Shown: positions 7,986 through 16,742 of the stretch, one piece after another | Position numbering within the stretch: the first letter of the stretch is position 1 | How the letters are laid out: each line of letters starts with the position of its first letter | Assembly: GCF_000373965.1 (NCBI RefSeq) | Contig: NZ_KB892846.1 | Coordinates: 124,001 to 188,000 of the forward strand | Source of the DNA: Uliginosibacterium gangwonense DSM 18521 | GTDB taxonomy: Bacteria; Pseudomonadota; Gammaproteobacteria; Burkholderiales; Rhodocyclaceae | Length of the DNA: 64,000 nt | Reading direction: 5' to 3' | The notes under the pieces: generated by a model | Told to the model about the DNA's origin: nothing | The model's input: only the letters and a program-made list of their open reading frames with translations | Database searches by the model: none | Position numbers and translations under genes: made by a program

Positions 7986-9643
7986 AAAACCCTGCCGAGA
8001 AGTACACCGCCTTTGCCCCTATCGCCTTGCCCGACCGCAAGTGGCCTGCCCAACGTATTGAGCGTGCCCCGATCTGGATGAGCACCGATCTGCGCGATGG
8101 CAATCAGGCGCTTTTTGAGCCGATGTCCATCGATACCAAGCTCGAACTGTTTGCCATGCTCACCCGCATCGGCTTCAAGGAAATCGAGGTCGCCTTCCCT
8201 TCTGCCTCTCAAACCGATTTCGACTTCGTCCGCCGCCTCATTGAGGAAGACCGCATCCCCGAGGATGTGAGCATCGAGATTCTCACCCAGGCGCGAGACA
8301 GCCTGATCGACCGCAGCTTTGAAAGCCTTGTGGGCGCACGCCGTGCGATTGTGCATGTGTATAACGCCACCGCCCCTGTGTTCCGCGAAACGGTGTTCAA
8401 CATGGATCGCGCCGCCTGCATCGAACTGGCGGTACGTGCAGCCAGCCGCATCCGTGAGCAGGCCGAGCGCTATCCGCAGACCGAATGGACCTTCCAGTAC
8501 AGCCCGGAAGTCTTCAGCTCAACCGAACTTGAATTTGCCCTTGAGATCTCGGAACGCGTGGCAGCAGTCTGGGAGCCAACGACACAGCGTCGGATGATCC
8601 TCAACCTGCCAGCCACCGTGGAATCGGCCACGCCGAACGTATACGCCGACCAGATCGAGTGGATGAGCCGCAATCTCTCACGCCGCGAGGCCATCATCAT
8701 CTCGGTCCATCCCCATAACGACCGTGGCACGGCGGTGGCCGCCGCTGAACTCGCCTTGATGGCGGGTGCAGATCGCGTGGAAGGCTGTTTGTTTGGCAAC
8801 GGGGAGCGCACCGGCAATGTTGACCTCGTGACCCTGGCCTTGAACCTCTACACGCAAGGCATCGACCCAAAGCTGGACTTCTCCAACATCAACGAGGTGG
8901 CCCGCATTGTGGAGGAAAGCACGCAGTTGCCGATCCACCCGCGCCACCCGTATGTGGGCGACTTGGTCTTTACCGCTTTCTCCGGCTCACACCAGGATGC
9001 CATCAAGAAAGGCTTTGCCGTTCAGTCCAAGAAGGATACCTGGGCCGTGCCCTATATGCCCATTGATCCACGTGATCTGGGCCGCAGCTACGATTCGGTG
9101 ATCCGCGTTAACAGCCAGTCTGGTAAGGGCGGCATCGCCTGGTTGCTCGAAACCGGCTACGGTCTGACCATGCCCCGGCGCATGCAGGTCGAGTTCTCCG
9201 GCGTAGTGCAGCATGTGATGGACAGCAGCGGCACGGAAATGGAAGCGGGTGACCTGTGGCGGCTCTTCAACCAGACCTATCTGGATGCGGCGGTGCCTTT
9301 CAAGTTGCGCAGCCACAGCCTGAAGGAATCGGGGGACGAGCACCGCATCGAATTGTCGATCCTCCATCATGGCAAGGAAGAGCAGCGTCAAGGTCGCGGT
9401 AACGGCCCCCTTGCTGCCGCGCTTGATGCATTGGGCACGGCCTGCACGATCCACAGTTTCGAAGAGCGCTCCTTGAGCCATGGCTCCGGCGCCCAGGCCA
9501 TGGCCTTTGTGGAAATTGCCATGCAAGGCATTCCCGGCACCTTGTTTGGCGCAGGCTGCTCCACCAGCATCACCGAAGCCTCGCTCCAAGCCCTGGTGTC
9601 TGCGGTCAACCGGGCGTTTGCTCACCCTGCACGGGCATCCTGA
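7973..9643 (+). CDS. leuA: 2-isopropylmalate synthase
   Basis: LeuA condenses 2-ketoisovalerate with acetyl-CoA to form 2-isopropylmalate, the committed step of leucine synthesis. The 556-residue length fits the LeuA type 2 (alpha-IPMS) class. Motifs include STDLRDGNQAL near residue 37 (catalytic Arg/Asp of the TIM barrel), VHPHNDRGTA near 245 (metal-binding histidines), GCLFGNGERTGNVDL near 275, and a C-terminal regulatory domain of about 120 residues where leucine feedback is expected. ATG 7973 follows GGAGA at 7960-7964; upstream in-frame codons lack family similarity. It is preceded by a leucine-rich leader and a second small ORF. Confidence 0.95.
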   Translation: MSMLKNPAEKYTAFAPIALPDRKWPAQRIERAPIWMSTDLRDGNQALFEPMSIDTKLELFAMLTRIGFKEIEVAFPSASQTDFDFVRRLIEEDRIPEDVSIEILTQARDSLIDRSFESLVGARRAIVHVYNATAPVFRETVFNMDRAACIELAVRAASRIREQAERYPQTEWTFQYSPEVFSSTELEFALEISERVAAVWEPTTQRRMILNLPATVESATPNVYADQIEWMSRNLSRREAIIISVHPHNDRGTAVAAAELALMAGADRVEGCLFGNGERTGNVDLVTLALNLYTQGIDPKLDFSNINEVARIVEESTQLPIHPRHPYVGDLVFTAFSGSHQDAIKKGFAVQSKKDTWAVPYMPIDPRDLGRSYDSVIRVNSQSGKGGIAWLLETGYGLTMPRRMQVEFSGVVQHVMDSSGTEMEAGDLWRLFNQTYLDAAVPFKLRSHSLKESGDEHRIELSILHHGKEEQRQGRGNGPLAAALDALGTACTIHSFEERSLSHGSGAQAMAFVEIAMQGIPGTLFGAGCSTSITEASLQALVSAVNRAFAHPARAS

Positions 9644-9653
9644 ACGACACGAC

Positions 9654-9680
9654 AAGGGGAACCCGACAAGAGTTCCCCTT
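9654..9680 (+). terminator. Stem-loop after leuA
   Basis: AAGGGGAAC paired with GTTCCCCTT around a 9-base loop, 10 bases after the leuA stop. There is no long T-run, so termination efficiency is uncertain. Confidence 0.5.
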
Positions 9681-9992
9681 GCGCTTGTCGCACACCGACA
9701 ATCGGTAGTCAGCCAGATTAGGAAATTCTTAACCAAGCCCGTAGGATTGCTACGATTGGGCAAATAGCAGTGAAGGGTGCCCCTGTCTCCGTGTAGACTA
9801 CGGAACGTAAAATCTGGTGAGTTTGGCGGCAAGAACCTGTTTGTGATCTGCCCGCAAGGGAGCACGCGCGGAGCACAGCGCAGCACACAAGCAAAGTGTT
9901 GGGGCGGCACATGAAGATTCCGGGCCGTGCGCACGCCACGGCCGCGCCCTCACAAGTTTGCAGACAGGTTCTAATTCAGGAAGAGAGTGCAA
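9681..9992. other. Intergenic region upstream of the paralogue pair
   Basis: No supported gene. Short frames on both strands lack family features. AGGAAGAGAG at 9978-9987 is the ribosome site of the next gene. Confidence 0.5.
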
Positions 9993-11018
9993 ATGGATGC
10001 AACATATCGGGTCGTATTCTGTGGAGAGGTACTCACAGGATTCGAATTATCTTCGGTCAAACAGACGGCAGAAGTCCGCCTGAAGGCGCCTCCTGCCATG
10101 CTGACCCAATTGTTCTCGGGTCGCCGGGTGATCCTCAAAAAAGGCATTACGCTCGATATCGGCAGCCGCTACCTGCAAGAACTCGAAAGCATGGGCATGA
10201 AGGCTTCACTGGAGCCAGAAACCGAGGTCCCCGCCGCCCCGGTGGCAGGCATGTCCGCCTCCGCACCCGCGATTGCGCCTGTTCCCAAGGACCTGGGCAG
10301 CTACGCCCCGCCCACCGAATCTTCGGTATTTGACACGCGCAATGCTCCGACCGAGGCCACAATCGTCGTGCCGCGCCAGCAGCAACCCCTGCGCGCACCG
10401 CCCCCCGCTACCGAACAAACGGTTTTCGTCCCTCGTCCGGACACGTCTGAACGTCCAGCGCCCAATCCCAGTGTGGAACCCACCGTATTCGTCCCCCGCT
10501 CGGACAGCATCAAGCGCAACTTCGACTCTGAGCGCACGCTGATTGCCAGCGCAGAAACGCTGGCGGAATATTTCATCCCCAAGGCCTCTGCGCATCCAGC
10601 AGACGACCCCTCGCTGCTTGAAGACAGTGGTGCAACGGCTGCCATGCCAGACCCGGTGGAGCACCGTGATGTTCGCGGCTCAAATGACAAAACGGTACTG
10701 GCGCCTCCCCCCCCGGCACCGGCGCCGCAGCCCGCAGCCACTTCGCAGCCTTATCGCACCGGCTCCAGCGAAACCACAGTGTTCGTGGCCCCTCGGCGCG
10801 GCACATCAGACCCAACCATGACGGGCGCGACAGGTGCACGCCCTGGCGCGCTTTCGGATGAAGCGCGACGCAGCCTGATGGATGAGTACGAGCGTGGCGA
10901 CCAGGAAGAGATCGATGCCCGCGCCCCCCGTGGTGGCAAGGGCCGCACCCTCCTGATCCTGCTGGTTCTGATCGCTGCCATCGGGGCAGCGGCCTATTAC
11001 TATTTATTTATGCAATAA
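9993..11018 (+). CDS. Tail-anchored protein with FSGRxxxLKKG domain and TVFVPR repeats
   Basis: The 341-residue protein has three parts. Residues 1-75 form a compact domain (YRVVFCGEVLTGFE...LFSGRRVILKKG...YLQELESMGMKASLE) shared with the next gene. Residues 75-315 are a low-complexity Pro/Thr/Ala linker holding six variants of a threonine motif: TEATIVVPR, TEQTVFVPR, VEPTVFVPR, SERTLIAS, NDKTVLAPP and SETTVFVAPR. The C-terminus is one membrane helix (TLLILLVLIAAIGAAAYYYLF) with only MQ after it. The domain occurs in uncharacterised proteobacterial membrane proteins; I know of no assigned function. The repeated TVFV motifs resemble threonine phosphorylation sites read by FHA domains, an inference. 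A GTG at 9987 is an alternative start. Confidence 0.65.
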   Translation: MDATYRVVFCGEVLTGFELSSVKQTAEVRLKAPPAMLTQLFSGRRVILKKGITLDIGSRYLQELESMGMKASLEPETEVPAAPVAGMSASAPAIAPVPKDLGSYAPPTESSVFDTRNAPTEATIVVPRQQQPLRAPPPATEQTVFVPRPDTSERPAPNPSVEPTVFVPRSDSIKRNFDSERTLIASAETLAEYFIPKASAHPADDPSLLEDSGATAAMPDPVEHRDVRGSNDKTVLAPPPPAPAPQPAATSQPYRTGSSETTVFVAPRRGTSDPTMTGATGARPGALSDEARRSLMDEYERGDQEEIDARAPRGGKGRTLLILLVLIAAIGAAAYYYLFMQ

Positions 11019-11024
11019 GTCCAT

Positions 11025-11054
11025 GCCCCGGTTTTGCAGTTGCAGAGCCGGGGC
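11025..11054 (+). terminator. Stem-loop after the first paralogue
   Basis: GCCCCGG at 11025-11031 pairs with CCGGGGC at 11048-11054 around a 16-base loop. No T-run follows. Confidence 0.4.
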
Positions 11055-11190
11055 TGTCTTGCCCCACTGTTTACCTCATACAACAAACCCGTAAAACCGC
11101 AAAAAATCGCCCCCAAGTTTTTTGCAGATAAACGATAATTGCTTCACAAAAAACAAACAATATCGTCTTGACGTTTTGGGAGCTTCTTCT

Positions 11191-11961
11191 ATGTTCAGGG
11201 TCGTCTTCAGTGGCGAAATCGTCCCGGGGTTCAACAAGCCAGCAGTCATCGCTGCCGCAGCGCAGCGCATGAAAGCTACCCAGGTACAGATCGACAAGGT
11301 TTTTTCCGGCCGCAAAGTGACTCTCAAAAAGGGCCTGAGCGACCAGCATGGCGCCTATTACGTGGCCGAGCTGAAGAAGATGGGCATGCAGGTCAGCCTG
11401 GAGCGCGAACCTCAATCTCCCCCCGCCAACCAGACTCAGACTGGCAACAAGGGCGACGATATTGGCAAAAGCACGGCGCTGACGGCCTCCATGATTTTTG
11501 GCAGCCGCTCGAACCAGGAAGATGACTGGGCCATTGCTTCCATCCACGAATATGCCCGCATGGAAGACATGCGTAATTCGTTTGCAGATACCGACGTCAA
11601 CCAGCCTTATGTCTACAGCTCGGCAGCAGACCCGGTACTCAGAGACAGTCCCACGCCTCGCCAAGTACAAAGCTTTGCTGGTCTTGGCATGGCTGCAAAC
11701 AGCCAACCCGCCGCCCCAGTCACGGCCCGAGCCAGTGCAGCGCAATCCTGCTGTTGCCCGCATTGCGGCAAGGCGTTGGACCCTGCCCTGTTTGCCAAAG
11801 CCAAGGCTACGGCCACTGCAAACACGATTGCCGCTATGCCGATTCGCCCTGGAGACTCCCTGCAGGTGTCGCCCAATACCCAGCAAGATAAGCCCGAGGG
11901 ATCATGGGCACGCTTGACGGCCAAACTCAATCGCATCCTGCCCAAACAATCTGCCGCATAG
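11191..11961 (+). CDS. FSGRxxxLKKG-domain protein with cysteine zinc-ribbon-like motif
   Basis: This 256-residue protein is a paralogue of the preceding gene over residues 1-72 (FRVVFSGEIVPGF...VFSGRKVTLKKG...YYVAELKKMGMQVSLE). It lacks the membrane anchor. A disordered middle leads to CCCPHCGKALDPALFAKAKA near residue 186, a C-x2-C knuckle that could bind zinc but has no second knuckle. ATG 11191 follows GGGAG by 8 bases. The shared N-terminal module suggests a common partner for both proteins; the role is unknown. Confidence 0.65.
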   Translation: MFRVVFSGEIVPGFNKPAVIAAAAQRMKATQVQIDKVFSGRKVTLKKGLSDQHGAYYVAELKKMGMQVSLEREPQSPPANQTQTGNKGDDIGKSTALTASMIFGSRSNQEDDWAIASIHEYARMEDMRNSFADTDVNQPYVYSSAADPVLRDSPTPRQVQSFAGLGMAANSQPAAPVTARASAAQSCCCPHCGKALDPALFAKAKATATANTIAAMPIRPGDSLQVSPNTQQDKPEGSWARLTAKLNRILPKQSAA

Positions 11962-11976
11962 CAATGCGATGGGTCG

Positions 11977-11997
11977 GCCCCCTGCTTCGTAGGGGGC
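11977..11997 (+). terminator. Stem-loop after the second paralogue
   Basis: GCCCCCT paired with AGGGGGC around GCTTCGT. There is no T-run, so it may only be a transcript-end stabiliser. Confidence 0.45.
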
Positions 11998-12201
11998 TTG
12001 GCGCCCCAAAGCAGAAGTTCGCCCGGGTTTAGCGCAACTCAGCGCAAAACACGTATACCGGGGACATGTACCGCCCCTGCATCACGATTTTGCCCAAAAA
12101 CGGCCAATTTTGGAGATAATAGCGGCTACTTGCCAGAGCGCAATTAGGGTTAATCTGGTGATCAGTTAGAATCAAGCACTTTTTTCGCGGGAGCACCAAC
12201 C

Positions 12202-12528
12202 ATGTTCGTATTTAACAAAGACTGCGTGATGGAAGACCTGGGCAGCGGCGTCAGCCGCAAGATTCTTGCCCACAACGGCAAGATGATGCAGGTTGAAGTC
12301 CACTTTGCCGATGGCGCCATTGGCCCCATGCACAATCACCCCCATGAACAGCTGACCTATGTGCTGTCGGGCGAGTTTGAATTCACCATTGGCGACGTGA
12401 CCAAGATCGTCAAGGCGGGCGACACCCTGTACAAAGAGCCGAACATCATGCACGGCTGCACCTGTCTGAAGGCAGGCATCCTGCTCGACACCTTCACCCC
12501 GCAACGCGAAGACTTCCTGAAGAAGTAA
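12202..12528 (+). CDS. Small cupin-domain protein
   Basis: This 108-residue single cupin has the metal-binding pattern GPMHNHPHEQLTYVLSGEFEF (cupin motif 1: two His, Gln/Glu) near residue 40, and IMHGCTCL near 85 (motif 2 His). Similarity is to KdgF-like and other one-domain cupins that act on sugar uronates; since a pectate lyase is encoded 18 kb away, a pectin link is possible but unproven. ATG 12202 is preceded by GGGAGCACC. It is monocistronic, followed by a strong terminator. Confidence 0.75.
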   Translation: MFVFNKDCVMEDLGSGVSRKILAHNGKMMQVEVHFADGAIGPMHNHPHEQLTYVLSGEFEFTIGDVTKIVKAGDTLYKEPNIMHGCTCLKAGILLDTFTPQREDFLKK

Positions 12529-12560
12529 GCGCCTGCCCACTGAAAATGGGAGTGGAACAA

Positions 12561-12588
12561 AAAACCGGCATTTTCGCCGGTTTTTTTT
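12561..12588. terminator. Bidirectional terminator between cupin and PilZ genes
   Basis: AAAACCGGC paired with GCCGGTTTT around ATTTTC, then further T residues. It separates two convergent genes. Confidence 0.85.
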
Positions 12589-12958
12589 ATGATGCAGCCC
12601 GGACTGCAGCCCGAATGCGTTGTCGAGCCACCTCTGGCAAATTCACGTACTCCAAGCCCAACTGTACCTCGGCCCCCCTAAGTACCTGGAAGATCACCTT
12701 GCAGGTGAAGCTTGTCACCAAGTAGTTACCCGGCTTCTGCACATCTGGCACAAACGCGGCAATATTGATCGAACTGCCCGTGGAAAAGGAATACATGGAA
12801 AGAATCCGCAATCCCCCTTCGGAAACATCCATCACGTAACCGGGTTTTTTCTCTCCCGTGGGCAATAAAATCAGCATCCGCCAATGAACACGGCGGCGTT
12901 CGAACGAGCGCTTTTCAGATACACCAAAACTGTTTGTCACATCACCACTATCGTTCAT
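12587..12958 (-). CDS. PilZ-domain cyclic-di-GMP-binding protein
   Basis: The 123-residue protein is a stand-alone PilZ domain. It has both c-di-GMP motifs: RVHWR (RxxxR) near residue 23, and DVSEGG (D/NxSxxG) near 44, so it should bind the dinucleotide. The remainder is beta-barrel-like (TCKVIFQVLRGAEVQLGLEYVN). The N-terminal 15 residues are unstructured. It is divergent from the GGDEF protein beginning at 13211, an attractive source of c-di-GMP for local signalling, but this pairing is inference. Confidence 0.85.
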   Translation of the reverse strand: MNDSGDVTNSFGVSEKRSFERRRVHWRMLILLPTGEKKPGYVMDVSEGGLRILSMYSFSTGSSINIAAFVPDVQKPGNYLVTSFTCKVIFQVLRGAEVQLGLEYVNLPEVARQRIRAAVRAAS

Positions 12959-13210
12959 CGCTACACTTTCCTGGGCCAGATGAGGCTGGGCCGACCATAG
13001 CCATAATTATCACCGTTCCAGACTACGTTGCACCAGCGTATTCCGTTTTTTTCCCATCAACCCAAACCGCCTTGTGCAAGACCGCACCCACGCCACGCAG
13101 CATATGAACCACCTGATGCGTGTAAAGTGAAGACCATACGGGCAATGCGCACATCTGCAAGAAAATTCGTGCCACGATAAAGGGACATTCTGCTTGCTCA
13201 GCCTGTGTTG

Positions 13211-15631
13211 ATGAAACAACCCGGATTCCCCGCCAACGAATCAGAACGCTTGGCTTGGTTACACGAATTGGCCTTGCTGGAAACCCCGTCAGAAGAGGCG
13301 TTCGACCGCATCACCCGTTTGGCAGCCACCCTCTTCAAGGTTCCCGTCTGCCTCATCTCCTTGGTTGACGCGCATCAGCAGTGGATCAAATCACGCCAGG
13401 GCATTGAACTGGATTCCATCCCAAGGGCCACCTCATTCTGCGGCCATGTGGTCGCAAGCGAACAGGCACTGGTCGTCCCGGATGCGACGCTTGATGAACG
13501 CTTTGCCGACAACCCGCTGGTCACTGCATCACCCTTCATCCGCTTCTACGCCGGGGTGCCCTTGCGTGATACCCGGCAGTTCTCAATCGGCACGCTCTGC
13601 CTGATCGACCATGTTCCCCGCCAAATTGATCAGGACACACTGGCGCAGCTCCAGGCACTGGCCAGCATGGTCATGGATGCCATCCACCTGCGCCAACGTA
13701 CCGCCGAGTTGCTTGCCACCTACAATCTGTTCTCTGATGGCCCGATCGCCATCCTCAGCTTCCAAGCCCACAAAGACTGGCACGTCCTCTATGCATCCAG
13801 CAATACAGAACCCCTGCTCGGGCTGGCCGTGGGGAGGACGCGGGCGCCGGACTTCCGGTTGGAAGAGGTCATCCATCCAGAAGACCTCCCTTCGCTGCAT
13901 AATTGCTTGGCAAGCCTATACAACGGCCTCTACACATCACGGGAATTGAATATCCGCCTGATGCCTCACAATACCGTTGTGCACCACTTTTTCATGGGGC
14001 TCAACGCGGTCTACGGATCTGATGGCTCAATCCGCCTGATCCAGGCCTACCTGTTTGACATCAGTCGGCAAAAACAACTTGAAGCCTCACTGGAAAGCGC
14101 CCGCCAGCGGCTGACCCTGGCGCTGGAAGCGGCCAATCTTGGCACCTGGGACATCAATCTGCAAACCCGGCAGGGCGTGCTGGATCAACGTGCTGCAATC
14201 ATCCTGGGGCTGTCTGTCGATGAAGGCACCAGCAGCTATGACACTTGGGAAGACCGTATTCATCCTGCCGACCACCAAGGCCGGAAAAAAGCCCTTGAGG
14301 CCCATCTGGCCGGAGTCAGTCCCGGCTTTTCCTATGTATTCCGTTTGCGTCATCTGGATGGGCACTACGTATGGATAGAGTCGCATGGCCGTGTGGTCAG
14401 CCGCGACAGCCAGGGAGCACCACTGCGGATTGTGGGTACCCACCAGGACATCTCCCAAAAGAAGTGGGAAGAAGAGAACCGCGACCGGCAACAACGCTTG
14501 CTGGCCCTGCTCTCGGAATCGCAACAACACTTCCTTTTGGCCCGTGACACACAAAGCGCCCTGCAAGATCTGCTGGAACCACTCATGTCGATTACAGATG
14601 CGCGTTTCGGCCTGATCGGTGAAGTCGTGATACACGAAGACAAGACGAGCACGCTGGAGATTCCCGCCCTGAGCAACAAGCCTTTCAGCTCAGGCACCAG
14701 CCGCCTGTTTGCCCCTCACACCCAGGCTTACAACGGTAAGCTCAGCATTGCCGCCTTTGAAAATGCAGCAATGCGCCGGGTGCTGAAACGTGGCAGTACC
14801 CTGATCTCAAACGAGGCGCAGACCTTGGGGCTGGAAATGCTGGCCCCAGAGGTCATCCCCAGCCTGAACTCCTTCATCGCCCTGCCCTGCCTGTACAACA
14901 ATGTGGTGCTGGGCGTCATCGGCCTGGGCAACCGGCCCGGCGGATTCGACCAGGACATCGTCCAACTCCTGCAACCACTGGCGCAAGCGCTAGGACTGCT
15001 GATGCACGCCCGCGAGGTGGAAACCGCACGCCAAAAGGCCGAGGTGGAACTGCATCGGCTGGCCACCACCGATGCACTGACCGGCATCCCCAACCGTCGC
15101 GTATTCCTGGAACACTGCGCAGAGGCGATGGAGATGCACGGCCGCTATGGCGGCGTTTTCACCCTGGGGTTGATCGATATTGATCATTTCAAAACAATCA
15201 ACGATGTCTATGGCCACCAGGTAGGTGATCAGGCGCTCAAGGCTGTCACCCAAACCGTGGCGGCGGGGCTACGCAGCACCGATCACTTTGGCCGGGTTGG
15301 CGGCGAGGAGTTTGGCATCTTGCTGCCCAACACCAATGAACATGACGCTGTAATGCTCTGCGACCGTCTGCGCCACGCAGTAGAAACCATGCAGGCAAGC
15401 CATGACCACCTAAGCTTCCAGATATGCGTGAGTATCGGGCTTGCCCAGATAGACGCCAGTTGCAAGAACATTGAAGAATTGATGGGGCATGCTGACCAGG
15501 CGCTTTACAAGGCCAAGAACAGCGGCCGCAACTGCGTATTCAGCCACAAGGGCATCACCCGGCAAGACATCATCAAGAACTGCGCACCTGAGCTACATGA
15601 AGCCCCGCCACCAGAGCATCCATCCGTCTGA
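13211..15631 (+). CDS. GAF/PAS/GAF diguanylate cyclase
   Basis: This 806-residue soluble signalling protein has, in order: an N-terminal GAF domain (residues about 20-165; FCGHVV and FYAGVPLRDTRQFSIGTLCLID), a PAS region (about 170-290), a second PAS/PAC (about 300-415; WDINLQTRQGVLDQ, VGTHQDIS), a second GAF (about 430-600) and a GGDEF domain (about 620-790). The active site is GGEEF at about 697-701, an active variant. RSTD precedes it by 5 residues, giving a canonical RxxD inhibitory site. It should make c-di-GMP and be product-inhibited. No membrane segment is visible. ATG 13211 is chosen; GTG 13205 and TTG 13208 are possible. Confidence 0.9.
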   Translation: MKQPGFPANESERLAWLHELALLETPSEEAFDRITRLAATLFKVPVCLISLVDAHQQWIKSRQGIELDSIPRATSFCGHVVASEQALVVPDATLDERFADNPLVTASPFIRFYAGVPLRDTRQFSIGTLCLIDHVPRQIDQDTLAQLQALASMVMDAIHLRQRTAELLATYNLFSDGPIAILSFQAHKDWHVLYASSNTEPLLGLAVGRTRAPDFRLEEVIHPEDLPSLHNCLASLYNGLYTSRELNIRLMPHNTVVHHFFMGLNAVYGSDGSIRLIQAYLFDISRQKQLEASLESARQRLTLALEAANLGTWDINLQTRQGVLDQRAAIILGLSVDEGTSSYDTWEDRIHPADHQGRKKALEAHLAGVSPGFSYVFRLRHLDGHYVWIESHGRVVSRDSQGAPLRIVGTHQDISQKKWEEENRDRQQRLLALLSESQQHFLLARDTQSALQDLLEPLMSITDARFGLIGEVVIHEDKTSTLEIPALSNKPFSSGTSRLFAPHTQAYNGKLSIAAFENAAMRRVLKRGSTLISNEAQTLGLEMLAPEVIPSLNSFIALPCLYNNVVLGVIGLGNRPGGFDQDIVQLLQPLAQALGLLMHAREVETARQKAEVELHRLATTDALTGIPNRRVFLEHCAEAMEMHGRYGGVFTLGLIDIDHFKTINDVYGHQVGDQALKAVTQTVAAGLRSTDHFGRVGGEEFGILLPNTNEHDAVMLCDRLRHAVETMQASHDHLSFQICVSIGLAQIDASCKNIEELMGHADQALYKAKNSGRNCVFSHKGITRQDIIKNCAPELHEAPPPEHPSV

Positions 15632-15709
15632 AACGATGCATTGTTCACCCCACCCGGCTATATCGAGATATGATGTATGTGATTTCTCAATCCCCACAAG
15701 GAGTTGACC

Positions 15710-16012
15710 ATGAGTGATCTAGCAGAATCCCGCGACAAACTGATTGCAGACCTGAAGACCGTGCTTGCCGATACAGATGATCTGTTGAAGATCACCGCTG
15801 ACAATGCCTCTGGCAAGATTGCCGAAGCCCGTGAAAAGATCAAGGGGCGCGTTGATGCCGTCAAAGCCCGTCTGGCCGAAAGCGAAGTCGCGGCGGTAGC
15901 CAAGCAGGCAGCCAAGACCACGGACGCCTTCGTGCAGGAAAACCCGTGGAAATCCGTTGGCATAGCCGCCGGAGTCGGGCTGGTGATCGGGCTTTTGATC
16001 GGCCGCCGCTAA
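15710..16012 (+). CDS. DUF883 (ElaB/YqjD-like) membrane-anchored protein
   Basis: This 100-residue protein has a long charged helix followed by the signature ENPWKSVGIAAGVGLVIGLLIGRR, a glycine-zipper C-terminal membrane anchor. DUF883 proteins such as YqjD and ElaB bind ribosomes at the inner membrane in stationary phase. ATG 15710 has AAGGAG 7 bases upstream. It heads a three-gene cluster with the YqjE- and YqjK-like genes, the order known from E. coli yqjD-yqjE-yqjK. Confidence 0.88.
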   Translation: MSDLAESRDKLIADLKTVLADTDDLLKITADNASGKIAEAREKIKGRVDAVKARLAESEVAAVAKQAAKTTDAFVQENPWKSVGIAAGVGLVIGLLIGRR

Positions 16013-16019
16013 AACACCC

Positions 16020-16406
16020 ATGAGCAACGACCAGCCAACAGGCTTTCTGGGGAGGCTGCGGCGGCTTGCGGCTTCCTCAGTAGGGATGCTTGAATGCCGG
16101 GTCAGCCTGTTTGCCACCGAGCTGGAGGAAGACCTCCTGCAGCTCGGTACTGGCATGATCCTGCTCATGCTCGCCGCATTGTTTCTGGCCTTTGGCCTGC
16201 TTGCCCTGCTGGCTTTTGTCACTGTATTGCTTTGGGATAGCCACCGCCTATTGGCCTTGGGCCTGTGTACCACGATCTTTGTGGTTGCAGGTCTGTGGTG
16301 CGCCACCCTTGCCGCCCGCAAGCTCAAATCCGGCAAGGAATTCTTGGGTGCCACGCGGGCAGAGTTTGAAAAGGATCGCAAAGCTTTCAGCAGGAGCCTG
16401 CCTTGA
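16020..16406 (+). CDS. YqjE-like phage-holin-superfamily membrane protein
   Basis: The 128-residue protein has two long hydrophobic helices (about residues 45-90, LLMLAALFLAFGLLALLAFV and LLALGLCTTIFVVAGLW) flanked by charged ends, and an N-terminal amphipathic segment with ECRVSLFATELEED. This matches YqjE/DUF1469 (holin-X) proteins. Its start lies 7 bases after the previous stop, and its TGA overlaps the TTG start of the next gene. It probably forms an inner-membrane partner of the DUF883 protein. Confidence 0.8.
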   Translation: MSNDQPTGFLGRLRRLAASSVGMLECRVSLFATELEEDLLQLGTGMILLMLAALFLAFGLLALLAFVTVLLWDSHRLLALGLCTTIFVVAGLWCATLAARKLKSGKEFLGATRAEFEKDRKAFSRSLP

Positions 16407-16729
16407 TCCGCTCGCCCGAATATCTGGCTGCCCGGCGCAAAGCGCTGGTCGCCCGGGCAGATAATCTGCGTCAGACGATGGGCGAAGACCTCGTCGTGCT
16501 GTCAGAGCCACTTGGAAAAATCAGTCAGGCCGCCGCACAGGCCCGCCCCTTCTTGCGCTATGCCCCGATCATTGCGGGCGCAGGTGCCGCCCTGCTGGTC
16601 TGGAAGCGGCCACGCCGCATACTGGATGCGGGACACAAACTGATCTCGCTGTGGCAGTACTGTGTGCCACTTGTTGCCATGCTCAAGAGCATCCACCCCC
16701 GGCAAGACCCAGCCGCCGGGGAGGATTAA
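16403..16729 (+). CDS. YqjK-like protein
   Basis: The 108-residue protein begins at TTG 16403 (overlapping the previous stop as TTGA), with AGGAG 6 bases upstream, which decides this unusual start. It has a charged helical N-terminus (YLAARRKALVARADNLRQ), a short hydrophobic stretch (YAPIIAGAGAALLVW) and a basic segment. Position, size and features match the third gene of YqjD-YqjE-YqjK clusters; sequence similarity alone would not settle it. Confidence 0.65.
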   Translation: MIRSPEYLAARRKALVARADNLRQTMGEDLVVLSEPLGKISQAAAQARPFLRYAPIIAGAGAALLVWKRPRRILDAGHKLISLWQYCVPLVAMLKSIHPRQDPAAGED

Positions 16730-16742
16730 GGTCTGCTGACAC

